The position numbers and the translations under genes were made by a program. 64,000 nucleotides of DNA from Alphaproteobacteria bacterium (GTDB taxonomy: Bacteria > Myxococcota_A > UBA796 > GCA-2862545), in assembly GCA_020632925.1 (NCBI GenBank), contig JACKER010000016.1:62001-126000 (forward strand), given 5' to 3'. Shown here in pieces: positions 1 through 9,012 of this stretch. Below the pieces are notes generated by a model, which saw only the letters and a program-made list of their open reading frames with translations, did no database searches and was not told the origin of the DNA. Each line of letters opens with the position of its first letter. Position 1 is the first letter of the stretch.

Positions 1-1
1 G

Positions 2-562
2 CGGAACCCGAACGTGACGCTCCGCAAGATCGACATGAAGCGCTTCGAGGAGGAAGCCAGCCTCATGTACGAGATCTACAACGACGCCTGGGAGAACAAC
101 TGGGGCCACATCCACTTCTCTCGCGAGGAGTTCGACTTCGTGGCCTGGGGGCTCAAGCAGGTCATCAACCCCGATCTGTGCTGGTTCGCCTACGTCGACG
201 GCGAGGTGGCCGGCGCGTCCGTCACGCTGCCCGACTTCAACCAGGTCGTGAAGCGGACCGGCGGGTACCTCTTCCCGTTCGGTTGGTACCACCTGCTGTT
301 CGGAAAGGGGCGGATCGACGCGCTCCGCATCTTCGTGCTGGGCATCCGGCAGAAGTACCAGAACCTCCCGCTCGGCGCCCCGCTGTACGTCAAGACCTGG
401 GAAGAGGGGTACAAGCTTCCGATCCGCGGTGCCGAGGCCTCGCTCATCCTCGAGACGAACCACCGGATGCGGGGGGCGATGGAGAAGATGGGCGGTCGGA
501 TCTACAAGACCTACCGGACCTGGGAGATCTCGCTCGAGAAGGGTGGCTCGGGCCAGCCGTAG
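2..562 (+). CDS. GNAT-family N-acetyltransferase, C-terminal part (5' truncated by window edge)
   Basis: The frame is open from the first bases, so the gene begins before the window; a GTG at base 14 is internal rather than a start. The visible 186 residues match the C-terminal half of a roughly 370-residue GNAT-like family: an early segment with ARG-free MYEIYNDAWENNWG, then a central beta region (FAYVDGEVAG), and the closing segment EASLILETNHRMRGAMEKMG followed by YKTYRTWE. Transfer of an acyl group from acyl-CoA is the family activity; the substrate is unknown. The last 52 bp overlap the 3' end of the convergent gene at 511-1590. The family assignment rests on recalled similarity, without a search. 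Confidence 0.75.
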   Translation, partial: RNPNVTLRKIDMKRFEEEASLMYEIYNDAWENNWGHIHFSREEFDFVAWGLKQVINPDLCWFAYVDGEVAGASVTLPDFNQVVKRTGGYLFPFGWYHLLFGKGRIDALRIFVLGIRQKYQNLPLGAPLYVKTWEEGYKLPIRGAEASLILETNHRMRGAMEKMGGRIYKTYRTWEISLEKGGSGQP

Positions 563-1590
563 AGCCCGCCCTCGACCGACCACACGAAGCGGCGGCCGTC
601 GACGACCGCGGTGCCCTCGGCCCGAAGGTCGCCCAGCGGCCCGACCACCGAGACGCGCTCGGGCTCGTCGATGTCGAGCTCGTCGATCTCCTCGACCGCA
701 CCGTCGGGCCGCACCGCGAACGACCTGCCCTCGGCGCTCACGAACAGCGCTCGCTCGCCGTCCCAGGCCGCGCCCACCGTCGTGTCCTCGGGATCGAGCG
801 GCAGGGCGAAGCGCACCTCCGCACCGCCCGTGAGCCAGCGACCTTCGTGCGTCTCCCAGTCCACGTTCGCGAAGCTCTCGCCTGCGGCGACCGTCGCCCC
901 CAGCCGCACCCGTGGCCCGCGGATCGGAGCTCCTGCACGCAGATCCCAGAGCCGACCGCCGGGACCCGCGAGCACGTGACCCGCGAGGGCGCAGGAGCCG
1001 AGCGCGGGCGTCCGGGCGGCTGGGACGGACCGTCGGACACGGGTCGTGACGTCGACGAGCGCGGCACCGTCGGGGGTCGTCACCCGCACCTGGCGTCCGG
1101 ATCGTGACCAGTGGATCGAAGACGCGTCGACCTCGGTCTCGACCTCCACCGGGGTGCGCGAGGGCGGCGCCAGCCGCAGGGTCCCTCCGGCGATCGCCAG
1201 CGCTCCGTCGGGTCCGACGCTGAGCACCTCGTCGGGCTCGATGCAGTCGACGACCCGGCGCGCGCGGCCCACCACCACCACCAGCCCCTCCTGGACGCTG
1301 ATCCGCAGCCCACCGGCGGCCACCCCCTCCGCCCAGGTCGACCGCTCGGCGCCGTCCGGTCCGAGGCGATGGATCCACACCGGTCCCTCCACCCGCGGGC
1401 CCGCCGCGTCCGGCACCACCCGCCTGGCTCCGCGGATCGGCCAGGGCCACGCGCGCCTCGCGGACAGCTCCCACACCCGGTCCTCGTCGACGACGTAGCG
1501 CCGACCGCCTCCGATGGTGCTCCAGCCGGCGGGCGGGCACAGCAGGACGGCTCCCGCACCTCGCCGCGCCCACGGCTCCGGACGCCTCAA
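511..1590 (-). CDS. Hypothetical beta-propeller-like protein
   Basis: About 359 residues. The start chosen is a TTG that overlaps the TGA of the response regulator gene by two bases, which suggests translational coupling; no better ATG or GTG lies in the first 60 codons. The protein is a run of short beta-strand-like segments with recurring patterns such as GPDGALAIAGG, GGRLWDLRAG and AWDGERALFVS, as expected for WD/Kelch-like or NHL-like propellers. There is no signal peptide, so it is probably cytoplasmic. It may form an operon with the upstream regulator. No specific function can be assigned. The 3' end overlaps the acetyltransferase gene by 52 bp. Confidence 0.6.
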   Translation of the reverse strand: MRRPEPWARRGAGAVLLCPPAGWSTIGGGRRYVVDEDRVWELSARRAWPWPIRGARRVVPDAAGPRVEGPVWIHRLGPDGAERSTWAEGVAAGGLRISVQEGLVVVVGRARRVVDCIEPDEVLSVGPDGALAIAGGTLRLAPPSRTPVEVETEVDASSIHWSRSGRQVRVTTPDGAALVDVTTRVRRSVPAARTPALGSCALAGHVLAGPGGRLWDLRAGAPIRGPRVRLGATVAAGESFANVDWETHEGRWLTGGAEVRFALPLDPEDTTVGAAWDGERALFVSAEGRSFAVRPDGAVEEIDELDIDEPERVSVVGPLGDLRAEGTAVVDGRRFVWSVEGGLYGWPEPPFSSEISQVR

Positions 1591-2261
1591 CTCGGCTCGC
1601 TCACGAAGCGGTACCCCACGCCACGCACCGTGAGGAAGTGGTGGGGGCCGCCGTCGGGCTCGAGCTTCTGGCGCAGCCGGGTCACGAAGTTGTCCACGGT
1701 GCGATCGGTCCCGAGGTAGTTCACGCCCCAGACCGCCTCGAGGATGGCGTCCCTGGTCACCGCGCGACCCTCGTTCTTCACGAGGAACGCGAGCAGGTCG
1801 TACTCGCGCGACGTGAGCTCCACGTGCTCGCCCGCCCGGCGCACCAGGCGCCGATCGAGGTCCACCTCGACGTCGGAGAAGAGCACGGTGTCCTCGGGCG
1901 GCACGCGGCGGCGGAGGTGCGCCTTGACCCGCGCCATCAGCTCGGCCACCCGGAACGGCTTGGTGACGTAGTCGTCGGCGCCGTACTCGAGGCCCATGAC
2001 GATGTCGACCTCGGCGCTGCGTGCGGAGAGCAGGATGATGGGCACGTCGTTGCCCGCGCTCCGGAGACGCTGGCACACCTGGTACCCGTGGAGTTGCGGG
2101 ATCATCAGGTCGAGCACGACCAGATCGGCGCCCTCGGCGAGGTCCAGCGCGGTCCGACCATCCATCGCGGCCACGGTCTCGAAGCCCTCGAGCTGGAGGT
2201 TCAGCTCCAGCCCACGGAGGATGCTCGGGTCGTCCTCGACCACCAGGATCCGCGGCGCCAT
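1587..2261 (-). CDS. OmpR/PhoB-family response regulator
   Basis: A 224-residue DNA-binding response regulator. The receiver domain (about 1-118) has the acidic pocket E9-D10-D11, the phospho-accepting D51 in VVLDLMIP, and the conserved lysine K101 in YVTKPF. The C-terminal winged helix (about 125-222) has the usual LTSREYDLLAFLVKN and TVDNFVTRLRQKLE segments and ends GVGYRFV. The ATG at 2261 starts directly at the receiver; upstream residues look unrelated. The likely partner is the histidine kinase at 3604-5088 on the same strand, although a gene on the opposite strand (2292-3278) lies between them. The propeller gene downstream overlaps its stop codon. Confidence 0.95.
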   Translation of the reverse strand: MAPRILVVEDDPSILRGLELNLQLEGFETVAAMDGRTALDLAEGADLVVLDLMIPQLHGYQVCQRLRSAGNDVPIILLSARSAEVDIVMGLEYGADDYVTKPFRVAELMARVKAHLRRRVPPEDTVLFSDVEVDLDRRLVRRAGEHVELTSREYDLLAFLVKNEGRAVTRDAILEAVWGVNYLGTDRTVDNFVTRLRQKLEPDGGPHHFLTVRGVGYRFVSEPS

Positions 2262-2291
2262 CGGCAGTGGGTAACGCGCTATCGTGACGGG

Positions 2292-3278
2292 ATGCCCCCC
2301 CTGGCTGCCCCGATCGCGACGCTCCTCGCGGCCTGCGTCCACGCGCCGCCGGCGGTCCCGGTGCTCGCGGGGGACGCGGGGCGCGTGGAGGGTGACCGCG
2401 TCGAGCTCGCGCTGGTCGGGGGGTGGCTGGAGGCGACCCCGGAGGAGCGCGCGGCCGTGCTCGAGGACAGCCGCTCGCTGGTGCTGCTGGGCGAGACCGC
2501 GCGGGGCACGAGCCGCTCGTGGGCCGCGACCCTGCCCACGCTCGGTGCTGCGCGGCTGCTCCCGGTGCCCGGTGAGGCCGAGCGGCGCTCGGATCGCGAG
2601 CTGCGGACATTCCACGCCGTGTTCGACGGGTACGGCGTGCGTGGCGGGGGCGCGCCGGCCTCCTGGCAGAGCTTCCTGGTGATCAGCGGGGGCCACCGGT
2701 GGCGCCTGGTGATCCTCGACGCGGACGAGGCGGCCCTGGGTCAGCGCTTCGTCGACGAGCTCTCCTGGCTGCCCAAGGTGCTGGGCGGCGAGGAGCCCGT
2801 GATCGTGCTCGCCAACGAGGCCGCGGGCTCGAACGCGGCGAACCATCGCGCGGCCGGATCGATGGAGGAGCTGGTCTCGGTCGTTCGACGACACGTCGAC
2901 TCCACCCGGCTCGTGCTGATCGCGTCGGCGGCGCCGCGCGTGACGGAGCTCGTGCTCCCGCGTGGCTCCTGGGGCGAGGGGTGGCTCTCGGCCTGGCTCG
3001 GAGAGCCCGACGTGCTGCTGCGGGAGCGGGACGGCCACGCCCTCGAGCGGACGCTGGACCTCGCCCTGCTCTCCGCGGCCGCCGCGGTCGGGGAGCGTGA
3101 CGTGGAGCAGCTCGACGCCAGCATCAGCGCGTGGGCCCCACAGGGGGACGCGGCGAGGGGCTGGTGGACACTCGACATCGAAGGCGCCGAACTGCTGCTC
3201 GCACATCGCTCGATCAGTGGCGGACGCAGCGCGGAGATCCGATGGAGCGCGGACGGCGGGTGGAGCGAGCGTCGGTGA
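2292..3278 (+). CDS. Hypothetical lipoprotein between regulator and kinase
   Basis: 328 residues starting at an ATG 30 bp from the divergent response regulator. The N-terminus is a short hydrophobic stretch ending in the lipobox TLLAAC, so it is predicted to be lipid-anchored, although the n-region has no basic residue. The mature part mixes alpha and beta segments (for example WRLVILDADE, VIVLANEAAG, RLVLIASAAP), which gives a Rossmann-like impression, but I recognise no catalytic motif. Its position inside a split two-component locus suggests a sensor accessory or a target of the system; that is inference from location only. Confidence 0.7.
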   Translation: MPPLAAPIATLLAACVHAPPAVPVLAGDAGRVEGDRVELALVGGWLEATPEERAAVLEDSRSLVLLGETARGTSRSWAATLPTLGAARLLPVPGEAERRSDRELRTFHAVFDGYGVRGGGAPASWQSFLVISGGHRWRLVILDADEAALGQRFVDELSWLPKVLGGEEPVIVLANEAAGSNAANHRAAGSMEELVSVVRRHVDSTRLVLIASAAPRVTELVLPRGSWGEGWLSAWLGEPDVLLRERDGHALERTLDLALLSAAAAVGERDVEQLDASISAWAPQGDAARGWWTLDIEGAELLLAHRSISGGRSAEIRWSADGGWSERR

Positions 3279-3299
3279 CCCCGCTCCTCCGCGGGCTCG

Positions 3300-3566
3300 T
3301 CACTCGCCGCCGGCGCCAGCCTTGGCCTTGCCGGCCTTCAGCTTCGCGAGCTTCGCGGCCTTGCCGCCCTTGCTCTTGGCCGCCTTGCCCTTGCCCTTGC
3401 CGCGCTTGCCGAGCTTGGCCAGACCGCCCTCGATCTTGCGCACCCGGGTCTCCAGCGTCTGCACGCGCTGGTTGAGCGCCTGGACATCCGAATCCAGCTG
3501 GGCCGTGTCGGTACTGCACGCCGTCAGCCCCAGAACCAGCAGCATGGCAACGAAGGTGCCCCTCAC
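3300..3566 (-). CDS. Small coiled-coil lipoprotein with lysine/alanine/glycine-rich tail
   Basis: 88 residues from a GTG preceded by a strong Shine-Dalgarno (GGAGGA five bases upstream); an in-frame ATG seven codons later is the alternative. The signal ends in LGLTAC, a good lipobox. Residues of about 20-50 form heptads (LDSDVQALNQRVQTLETRV), like Lpp or other short trimeric lipoproteins. The remainder is almost entirely Lys, Ala and Gly (KGKAAKSKGGKAAKL style), a strongly basic tail that could bind peptidoglycan or polyanions. It lies 37 bp downstream of the histidine kinase and probably shares its transcript. Confidence 0.75.
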   Translation of the reverse strand: MRGTFVAMLLVLGLTACSTDTAQLDSDVQALNQRVQTLETRVRKIEGGLAKLGKRGKGKGKAAKSKGGKAAKLAKLKAGKAKAGAGGE

Positions 3567-3603
3567 GTATCCTCCTCCCGGGTCTCCCCGGCTCCACCGG
3601 CGC

Positions 3604-5088
3604 TTAACCGGTCGCCTCGCCGGACGGAAGCCAGACGGTGAATCGAGATCCGCGGCCGACCTCGCTCCGGAGCTCCACCCGCCCACCGTGGGCTCGCGCG
3701 ACGGCGCGGACGATGGACAGCCCGAGGCCGCTGCCCCGGTCCACGCGCCCCTGCGCGGGTGACGAGAGCGTCGGATCCGCCTGGTAGAACTTTTCGAAGA
3801 TGCGCCGACGGTGCCGAGGCTCGATGCCGGGCCCGTCGTCCTCCACCGACAGACCCACCCAGCGTCCGCTGACCTCGGACCGGACCACGATGTGCCGTGG
3901 GGGTGGGGTGTACTTCGTGGCGTTCTGGAGCAGGTTCAGGAGCGCCTCGACCACCGCGTCGCGATCGGCGCGGACCCACAGCTCGCGCCCCGTGGCCTCC
4001 ACCTCCACGCCGTCCGGCTCGTCCGACAGGAGCCGCTGGCTGCGCAGCGCGCGGAGGGCCTCGTCCCACACCTCTCCCACCGGTACGGTCTCGAACCGGT
4101 AGACCCGCCGGCCGGCCTCCATCCGCGCCCAGTCGATCACCCGCTCGATCCGGCGTGACAGGCGGTCGGTCTCCTGCGCCAGCAGGTCGAGGCACTCACG
4201 CGTGCGCTCGGGGTCCTGCAGCCGCCCGCTCCGGAGCGTGTCGACGAAGAGGGCGATGCTCGTCAGCGGCGTCCGCAGCTCGTGCGAGACCGACGAGACG
4301 AAGTCGGTCTGCAGTCGGGAGAGGCGGATCTCCCGCGTCGCCGAGCCGAGGGTGAGGACCGCGCCGAGCAGCACCAACCCCACCAGGATCACGAGCAGGG
4401 CGATCGACAGCCAGGCGCCACGCGTCAGCGCGTCCCGGGTCGAGGCATCGGGATCGACCAGCTGCAGCCGCCAGCCCGCCAGCGGTCCTTGCAGGGGCAT
4501 GCCGACGTTCTGGGGCTCGAGCGAGAGGACGAGCGCCTCGGCGCCCGTGGTGTCCGGCGGGGTGAGGCGTACCGACACCTGCTTCGGGAGCCGGTCGCCC
4601 GGCAACGCGTCCAGCACGCTCTGCAGCTCGCCGACGTCGAGCCGCCACGCCATGCGCAACGGACCTGTCGCCACCACCGCGACCGGAGGGGAGCCGTCGA
4701 GCGGCGCGACCCAGACCGTGGTCCCCTGGCGGCCGACCTCGCTCGACACGCCGAGCGCCTGGAGCTCCACCGGTACGGCCTCGCCCGCCCGCCACGCCCA
4801 GGAGGCGTCGGTCCCGCGCACCACGGGATCACACGGCAGGTCGGTGCACTCGCGGGCGACGGCGAGATCGCGCTCCACCTGCGCAACGGACGCGGCGAGC
4901 GAGCGGACGGCGATGTCCAGCCGCTCGTTGTGCACCCGGTCGAGCTCCTGGAGGATCGCCGCGCGCTGGTTCCGGATCGCCGCCACGCCGAACAGCGACA
5001 GCAGGATGGTCGGCGCGACCACCAGCCCGATCAACAGCCACAGCAGCCGCTGGAAGGCGTACCCGTCCCCGATCCCACGGATGCTCAT
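3604..5088 (-). CDS. Membrane-bound sensor histidine kinase
   Basis: 494 residues. Two membrane segments (about 15-38 and 226-248) enclose a periplasmic sensor region of roughly 185 residues that contains a Cys pair near 81-86. The HisKA dimerisation helix carries the phospho-acceptor H269 in SVSHELRTP. The ATPase domain has the N box around N389 (LLQNATKY), G1 as DDGPG (417-421) and G2 as GSGLGLS (452-458). The ATG overlaps the stop of the upstream lipoprotein gene as ATGA, so the two are probably co-translated. There is no HAMP domain. It most likely phosphorylates the regulator at 1587-2261, from which a plus-strand gene separates it. Confidence 0.95.
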   Translation of the reverse strand: MSIRGIGDGYAFQRLLWLLIGLVVAPTILLSLFGVAAIRNQRAAILQELDRVHNERLDIAVRSLAASVAQVERDLAVARECTDLPCDPVVRGTDASWAWRAGEAVPVELQALGVSSEVGRQGTTVWVAPLDGSPPVAVVATGPLRMAWRLDVGELQSVLDALPGDRLPKQVSVRLTPPDTTGAEALVLSLEPQNVGMPLQGPLAGWRLQLVDPDASTRDALTRGAWLSIALLVILVGLVLLGAVLTLGSATREIRLSRLQTDFVSSVSHELRTPLTSIALFVDTLRSGRLQDPERTRECLDLLAQETDRLSRRIERVIDWARMEAGRRVYRFETVPVGEVWDEALRALRSQRLLSDEPDGVEVEATGRELWVRADRDAVVEALLNLLQNATKYTPPPRHIVVRSEVSGRWVGLSVEDDGPGIEPRHRRRIFEKFYQADPTLSSPAQGRVDRGSGLGLSIVRAVARAHGGRVELRSEVGRGSRFTVWLPSGEATG

Positions 5089-5855
5089 CGACGCTCCACC
5101 CGACGGTGCCCCGCCACGGCCACGGCACCCCGGTTGGTCCCGCCCCGCCCGCGCAGGGTGCCCCCGTAGGCCGACTCCATCCACACCATGCCGTCGCGAT
5201 CGGCCACCAGCTCGGTCCAGGTGTCGACGTCGTGCAGGCGGTTCGAGCCGTCGGTGGCGGTCGCCGTGCCCGTACAGCGGAAGCGGAGGACGCCTGGGCT
5301 GTCCAGCGGCGCGCAGGTCTCCTCGCGGAGGGCGGGGACGCCGGCGATGCGGTCCGCGGCCACGAGCCGACCGTCGTCGGGCATCCCGGGGAACGCACGC
5401 CCGAGATCGAGCAGGAGCCCCTCCGGATCCACCAGGTTCGCGCCGGTGGCCACCGCTCCCTCGGGCAGGGAGGTCGCGGCCATCGCCGCCCGTGCCTCCT
5501 CCGCCCAGTCGTCCGTGGAGAGGATCTCGACGGGGCGTCCGCGCGACATCCGCACGAGCGCGGGGACCGAGGCCACCGCGTGCTGGAGCACCAGCGGCCA
5601 GGGATCTCCGGGTGTGCGCGCGTCGCTCGACCACCGCTGCTCCGTGCCGTCGGGGCTCACCACGAGGACCTCGCTGCGGACGGTGCTGAGCGCCCAGACG
5701 TCGTGCTTCACGGGCTCGGAGCGCAGGGTGTACCGCTCCTCGACGACGCCGTCCCCGATGGCCGCGGCCACGCCCACCTCCCACGCGGTCGTGCCTCGGG
5801 TCCGGGGGAGTGCGGCGACGCGCGGCGCGCAGGCAGCGAGCGCCACGAACAGCAT
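5085..5855 (-). CDS. Hypothetical lipoprotein co-translated with histidine kinase
   Basis: 256 residues. The ATG at 5855 follows a GGAGG eight bases upstream. The signal is short and ends in the lipobox VALAAC. The mature part has beta-rich stretches (VEERYTLRSEPVKHDVWAL, LRFRCTGTATATDG) and two later cysteines in the ALREETCAP and RFRC contexts, which could form a disulfide. No family is recognised. Its stop overlaps the kinase start by four bases, so it may act as a periplasmic sensing partner for that kinase. The gene is divergent from the radical SAM gene at 5931, with 75 bp between them for both promoters. Confidence 0.75.
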   Translation of the reverse strand: MLFVALAACAPRVAALPRTRGTTAWEVGVAAAIGDGVVEERYTLRSEPVKHDVWALSTVRSEVLVVSPDGTEQRWSSDARTPGDPWPLVLQHAVASVPALVRMSRGRPVEILSTDDWAEEARAAMAATSLPEGAVATGANLVDPEGLLLDLGRAFPGMPDDGRLVAADRIAGVPALREETCAPLDSPGVLRFRCTGTATATDGSNRLHDVDTWTELVADRDGMVWMESAYGGTLRGRGGTNRGAVAVAGHRRVERR

Positions 5856-5930
5856 GTCTGCGGCCTCCGGTGGAAGGAGCGGACCGCGGACGATACGCCA
5901 TCGGCTCCCCGTCCGTCGGAGCAGCCCGGA

Positions 5931-8549
5931 ATGCTCGCTCGTATCCTCGAAGAAGAAATCCTGCCGCTGGTCGACAAGCCGTCGCGGTACCTCGGCAACG
6001 AGGTGAACGCCGTCCACAAGGACCCTGCCACGGTGGAGGTCCGCATCGCCCTGGCGTTCCCGGATCTGTACGATCTCGGGCTCGGCAACCTCGGGCTGCA
6101 CATCCTGTACGCCGCGGTCAATGCCGTGCCGTGGGCCGCGTGCGAGCGGCTCTACGCGCCCGCCCAGGACCTCGATGCGGCGCTGCGGGAGCGTGGGCTT
6201 CCGCTGTTCACGCTCGAGAGCCGTGGCCCCGTGCGCGAGCTCGACCTGCTCGGGTTCACGCTCCAATCGGAGCTGACGTACACGAACATCCTCAACATGC
6301 TGGACCTGTCCGGTCTGTCGCTGCGGACCGCCGATCGCCGCGAGGACGATCCGCTGACCTGCGCCGGCGGCCCCGCGGTGTTCAACCCCGAGCCGCTCGC
6401 CCCGTTCCTCGACTTCTTCGTCATCGGGGACGGCGAGGACGCGATCCTCGAGATCACGGCCCTCCTGCGTCGGATGAAGGGCGCGACGCGCGCGGAGCGG
6501 CTGGCGGCGCTGGCGGAGCTCGAGGGCGTCTACGTCCCCGCGCTGTACCCGATGGAGACGCTGCCCGACGGATCGATCCGCCCGCCGGTGGACGGTCCCC
6601 GCATCCGCAAGCGGATCACGCGCGATCTCGACGGCGCGACCTTCCCCGTGGACTACATCGTGCCCTTCACCCAGCAGGTGCACGATCGCGTGAGCCTGGA
6701 GGTCCTGCGCGGGTGCACCCAGGGCTGCCGCTTCTGCCAGGCGGGGATGACGACGCGCCCGGTGCGTGAGCGCTCGCTCGAGAAGGTGGACGAGCTGCTC
6801 GACCGGACGCTGAAGACCACCGGCTACGAGGAGGTCTCGCTCGTCAGCCTCTCCACCTGCGACCACAGCCGCGTCCGCCAGCTGGTCGAGAACACCGTGG
6901 AGAAGGCGAGGAGCCAGCGGGTGAGCGTGTCGTTGCCCTCGCTGCGTCTCGACAGCTTCTCCGTCGAGCTCGCGGACATGGTGGCCGAGACCCGACGCAC
7001 CGGGCTCACCGTCGCGCCGGAGGCCGCCAGCCCGCGGCTGCGCGCCGTCATCAACAAGTGGATCCCCGACGAGGAGCTGCTCGAGATGACCGGGGCGGCG
7101 TACGCCCGCGGCTGGGACCACGTGAAGATGTACTTCATGATCGGCCTGCCGACGGAGCGGGACGACGACATCCTGGCGATCGCGGATCTCGCGCGGCGGG
7201 CCGTCCAGCGGGGGAGGGAGGTCCAGCCCCGCGCGAAGGCCAACCTCGGCGTCTCGACGTTCGTCCCGAAGCCCTTCACGCCCTTCCAGTGGGCGGCCCA
7301 GATCCCGCTCGAGGAGACCATCCGCAAGCAGGACGTGCTGATGCAGGCGCTCGGGCGCGACTCGCGCATCAAGTTCGGTCGGCACGACCCCGAGGAGACC
7401 TTCCTCGAGGGGCTCATCGGCCGCGGCGATCGGCGCACCGCCGACCTGCTGGAGAGCGCCTGGCGCCACGGTGCCCGCTTCGACGCGTGGCGCGAGCACC
7501 TGAACATCGAGGCCTGGAAGGCCGCGGTCGAGGAGACGGGTACGGACACGGCGGACTGCCTGCGGGAGCGTGCCCTCGACGAGCGGCTGCCGTGGGACCA
7601 CATCGACGTGCTCATCGACAAGCAGTGGTTCGTCGAGGACTGGGAGCGCGCGAAGGTGCTCGAGCACGCCCAGGACTGTCGGCACAGCAAGTGCCACAAG
7701 TGTGGCGTGATCGACCACGAGCGGCCGCTGTGCGCGGCGATGCTCCGAAAGTCCATCCAGGGACGCAAGCCCGAGGCCGCCTGGAGCCGCAAGCCGACCC
7801 CGGCGCACGTGGAGCCGCCCGCGGTCCAGCGCCTCTGGCTGCGGATCAGCCGCACGGGGAGCCAGCGCCTGCTGACGCACCTCGAGTCCATGAACGGCTG
7901 GTTGCGTGCGCTGCGGCGGGCCGAGGTCCCGCTGGCGTACAGCCAGGGCTTCCACCCGCACCCGAAGATGGCGTTCAGCAGCGCCATGCCGCACAACGAG
8001 CAGAGCATCGGCGAGGTGCTGGATCTCACGCTCGTCGCGCGGCTCGATCCCGCGGAGCTCGTCGCGAGGCTCGCGGGCACGCTCCCGCGCGGCTTCGGTG
8101 TGCACGGCGCGGTCGAGGTCCCGCTCGGCAGCGCGTCGCTCATGAGCCTCAACCACGGCCACGACTACCGGGTGTTCCTGCCCGGCGTGGCCCGTGAGGA
8201 GGCGGCGCGCCGGGTGGCGGAGCTCGCCGCGGCGTCCACGCTGCCGGTCGAGCGCGCGGCGCGGCCCAGGAAGGGGAGGGGGAAGGGGCCGACGACGGTG
8301 GACCTGCGGCCTTCGCTGGTGCACGTCGAGCTCGCGCCGACCGAGGTCACGGCCGTCGACTTCCGCATCGTGGTGACCGAGTCCGCGACCGCCAAGGCTC
8401 GCGAGATCGTGCCGTGGCTCTGCGACGACCCCCGCCGCGCGATCGTCGTCCGCACCGACACGCTCACGCTGCGGGACGGGCGGTACGAGTCCTTGTGCGC
8501 CATGGCGCCGGATCGCCTGCCGGCCGTCGCCGAGCTGGCGCACCCGTGA
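5931..8549 (+). CDS. Radical SAM protein of the TIGR03960 type fused to a DUF2344 domain
   Basis: 872 residues. The N-terminal 250 residues resemble the B12-binding-like part of this family. The radical SAM core begins with the cluster motif CTQGCRFC (C262, C266, C269). A small cysteine-rich stretch (CRHSKCHKCG, near residue 583) precedes the C-terminal DUF2344 domain (about 630-872), recognisable by RTGSQRLLTHLES and YSQGFHPHPKMAF. In many bacteria these two parts are encoded together near ribosomal protein or RNase E/G genes, and a tRNA or ribosome modification role has been suggested; here an RNase E/G gene lies about 26 kb away. The substrate is unknown. The following gene overlaps its stop as GTGA. 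Confidence 0.92.
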   Translation: MLARILEEEILPLVDKPSRYLGNEVNAVHKDPATVEVRIALAFPDLYDLGLGNLGLHILYAAVNAVPWAACERLYAPAQDLDAALRERGLPLFTLESRGPVRELDLLGFTLQSELTYTNILNMLDLSGLSLRTADRREDDPLTCAGGPAVFNPEPLAPFLDFFVIGDGEDAILEITALLRRMKGATRAERLAALAELEGVYVPALYPMETLPDGSIRPPVDGPRIRKRITRDLDGATFPVDYIVPFTQQVHDRVSLEVLRGCTQGCRFCQAGMTTRPVRERSLEKVDELLDRTLKTTGYEEVSLVSLSTCDHSRVRQLVENTVEKARSQRVSVSLPSLRLDSFSVELADMVAETRRTGLTVAPEAASPRLRAVINKWIPDEELLEMTGAAYARGWDHVKMYFMIGLPTERDDDILAIADLARRAVQRGREVQPRAKANLGVSTFVPKPFTPFQWAAQIPLEETIRKQDVLMQALGRDSRIKFGRHDPEETFLEGLIGRGDRRTADLLESAWRHGARFDAWREHLNIEAWKAAVEETGTDTADCLRERALDERLPWDHIDVLIDKQWFVEDWERAKVLEHAQDCRHSKCHKCGVIDHERPLCAAMLRKSIQGRKPEAAWSRKPTPAHVEPPAVQRLWLRISRTGSQRLLTHLESMNGWLRALRRAEVPLAYSQGFHPHPKMAFSSAMPHNEQSIGEVLDLTLVARLDPAELVARLAGTLPRGFGVHGAVEVPLGSASLMSLNHGHDYRVFLPGVAREEAARRVAELAAASTLPVERAARPRKGRGKGPTTVDLRPSLVHVELAPTEVTAVDFRIVVTESATAKAREIVPWLCDDPRRAIVVRTDTLTLRDGRYESLCAMAPDRLPAVAELAHP

Positions 8550-8989
8550 CGCTGCGCGCGCTCCCCCTGCTCGTGCTGGGAGCGTGCGCGACGCGTGTGC
8601 ACCACGTGCCCGAGCTGAAGGCCGCGTGGTCCGAGGGTCCGTGGGTGGTGGAGGGTCGCGTGAGGACCGAGTCCTGCGCGATCTACATCCTCGCGGTCGA
8701 CTGGCCCCACCTGTTCGCCGATCAGCGGGCGCGCGTCGACGGCGCCGCCCTCCGGCCGCCGTGGTCGCGGGTGGTGCCCGAGGAGCGGCGCGCGCTGTAC
8801 GACGCGATGCAGCGCCTGCCCGACGCGACGCACGTGCTCGCGCCCCGCGGCCACGTCGAGACGGTGGGGGTGTCGATCCTCGGTCGCCCACTCTTCGGCG
8901 AGCGCTGCGCCGCCGTCGACGTGACGGGCGTGCGCCTCGGAGCCTCCGCCGCGCCGTCGGCAGAGACCTCGCCCCCCGAGATGCGGTAG
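8546..8989 (+). CDS. Small hypothetical lipoprotein
   Basis: 147 residues starting at a GTG that overlaps the radical SAM stop codon by four bases, so it is probably translated from the same message. The N-terminus ends in the lipobox LLVLGAC. Two further cysteines occur in the mature protein (ESCAIY and GERCAAV) and could pair. The central region (ALYDAMQRLPDATHVLAPR, followed by VETVGVSILGRP) recalls TRL-type lipoproteins, but that resemblance is weak. No function is assigned. Confidence 0.7.
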   Translation: MTLRALPLLVLGACATRVHHVPELKAAWSEGPWVVEGRVRTESCAIYILAVDWPHLFADQRARVDGAALRPPWSRVVPEERRALYDAMQRLPDATHVLAPRGHVETVGVSILGRPLFGERCAAVDVTGVRLGASAAPSAETSPPEMR

Positions 8990-9012
8990 AAGAGCCGTTC
9001 AGGAGGATGCCC

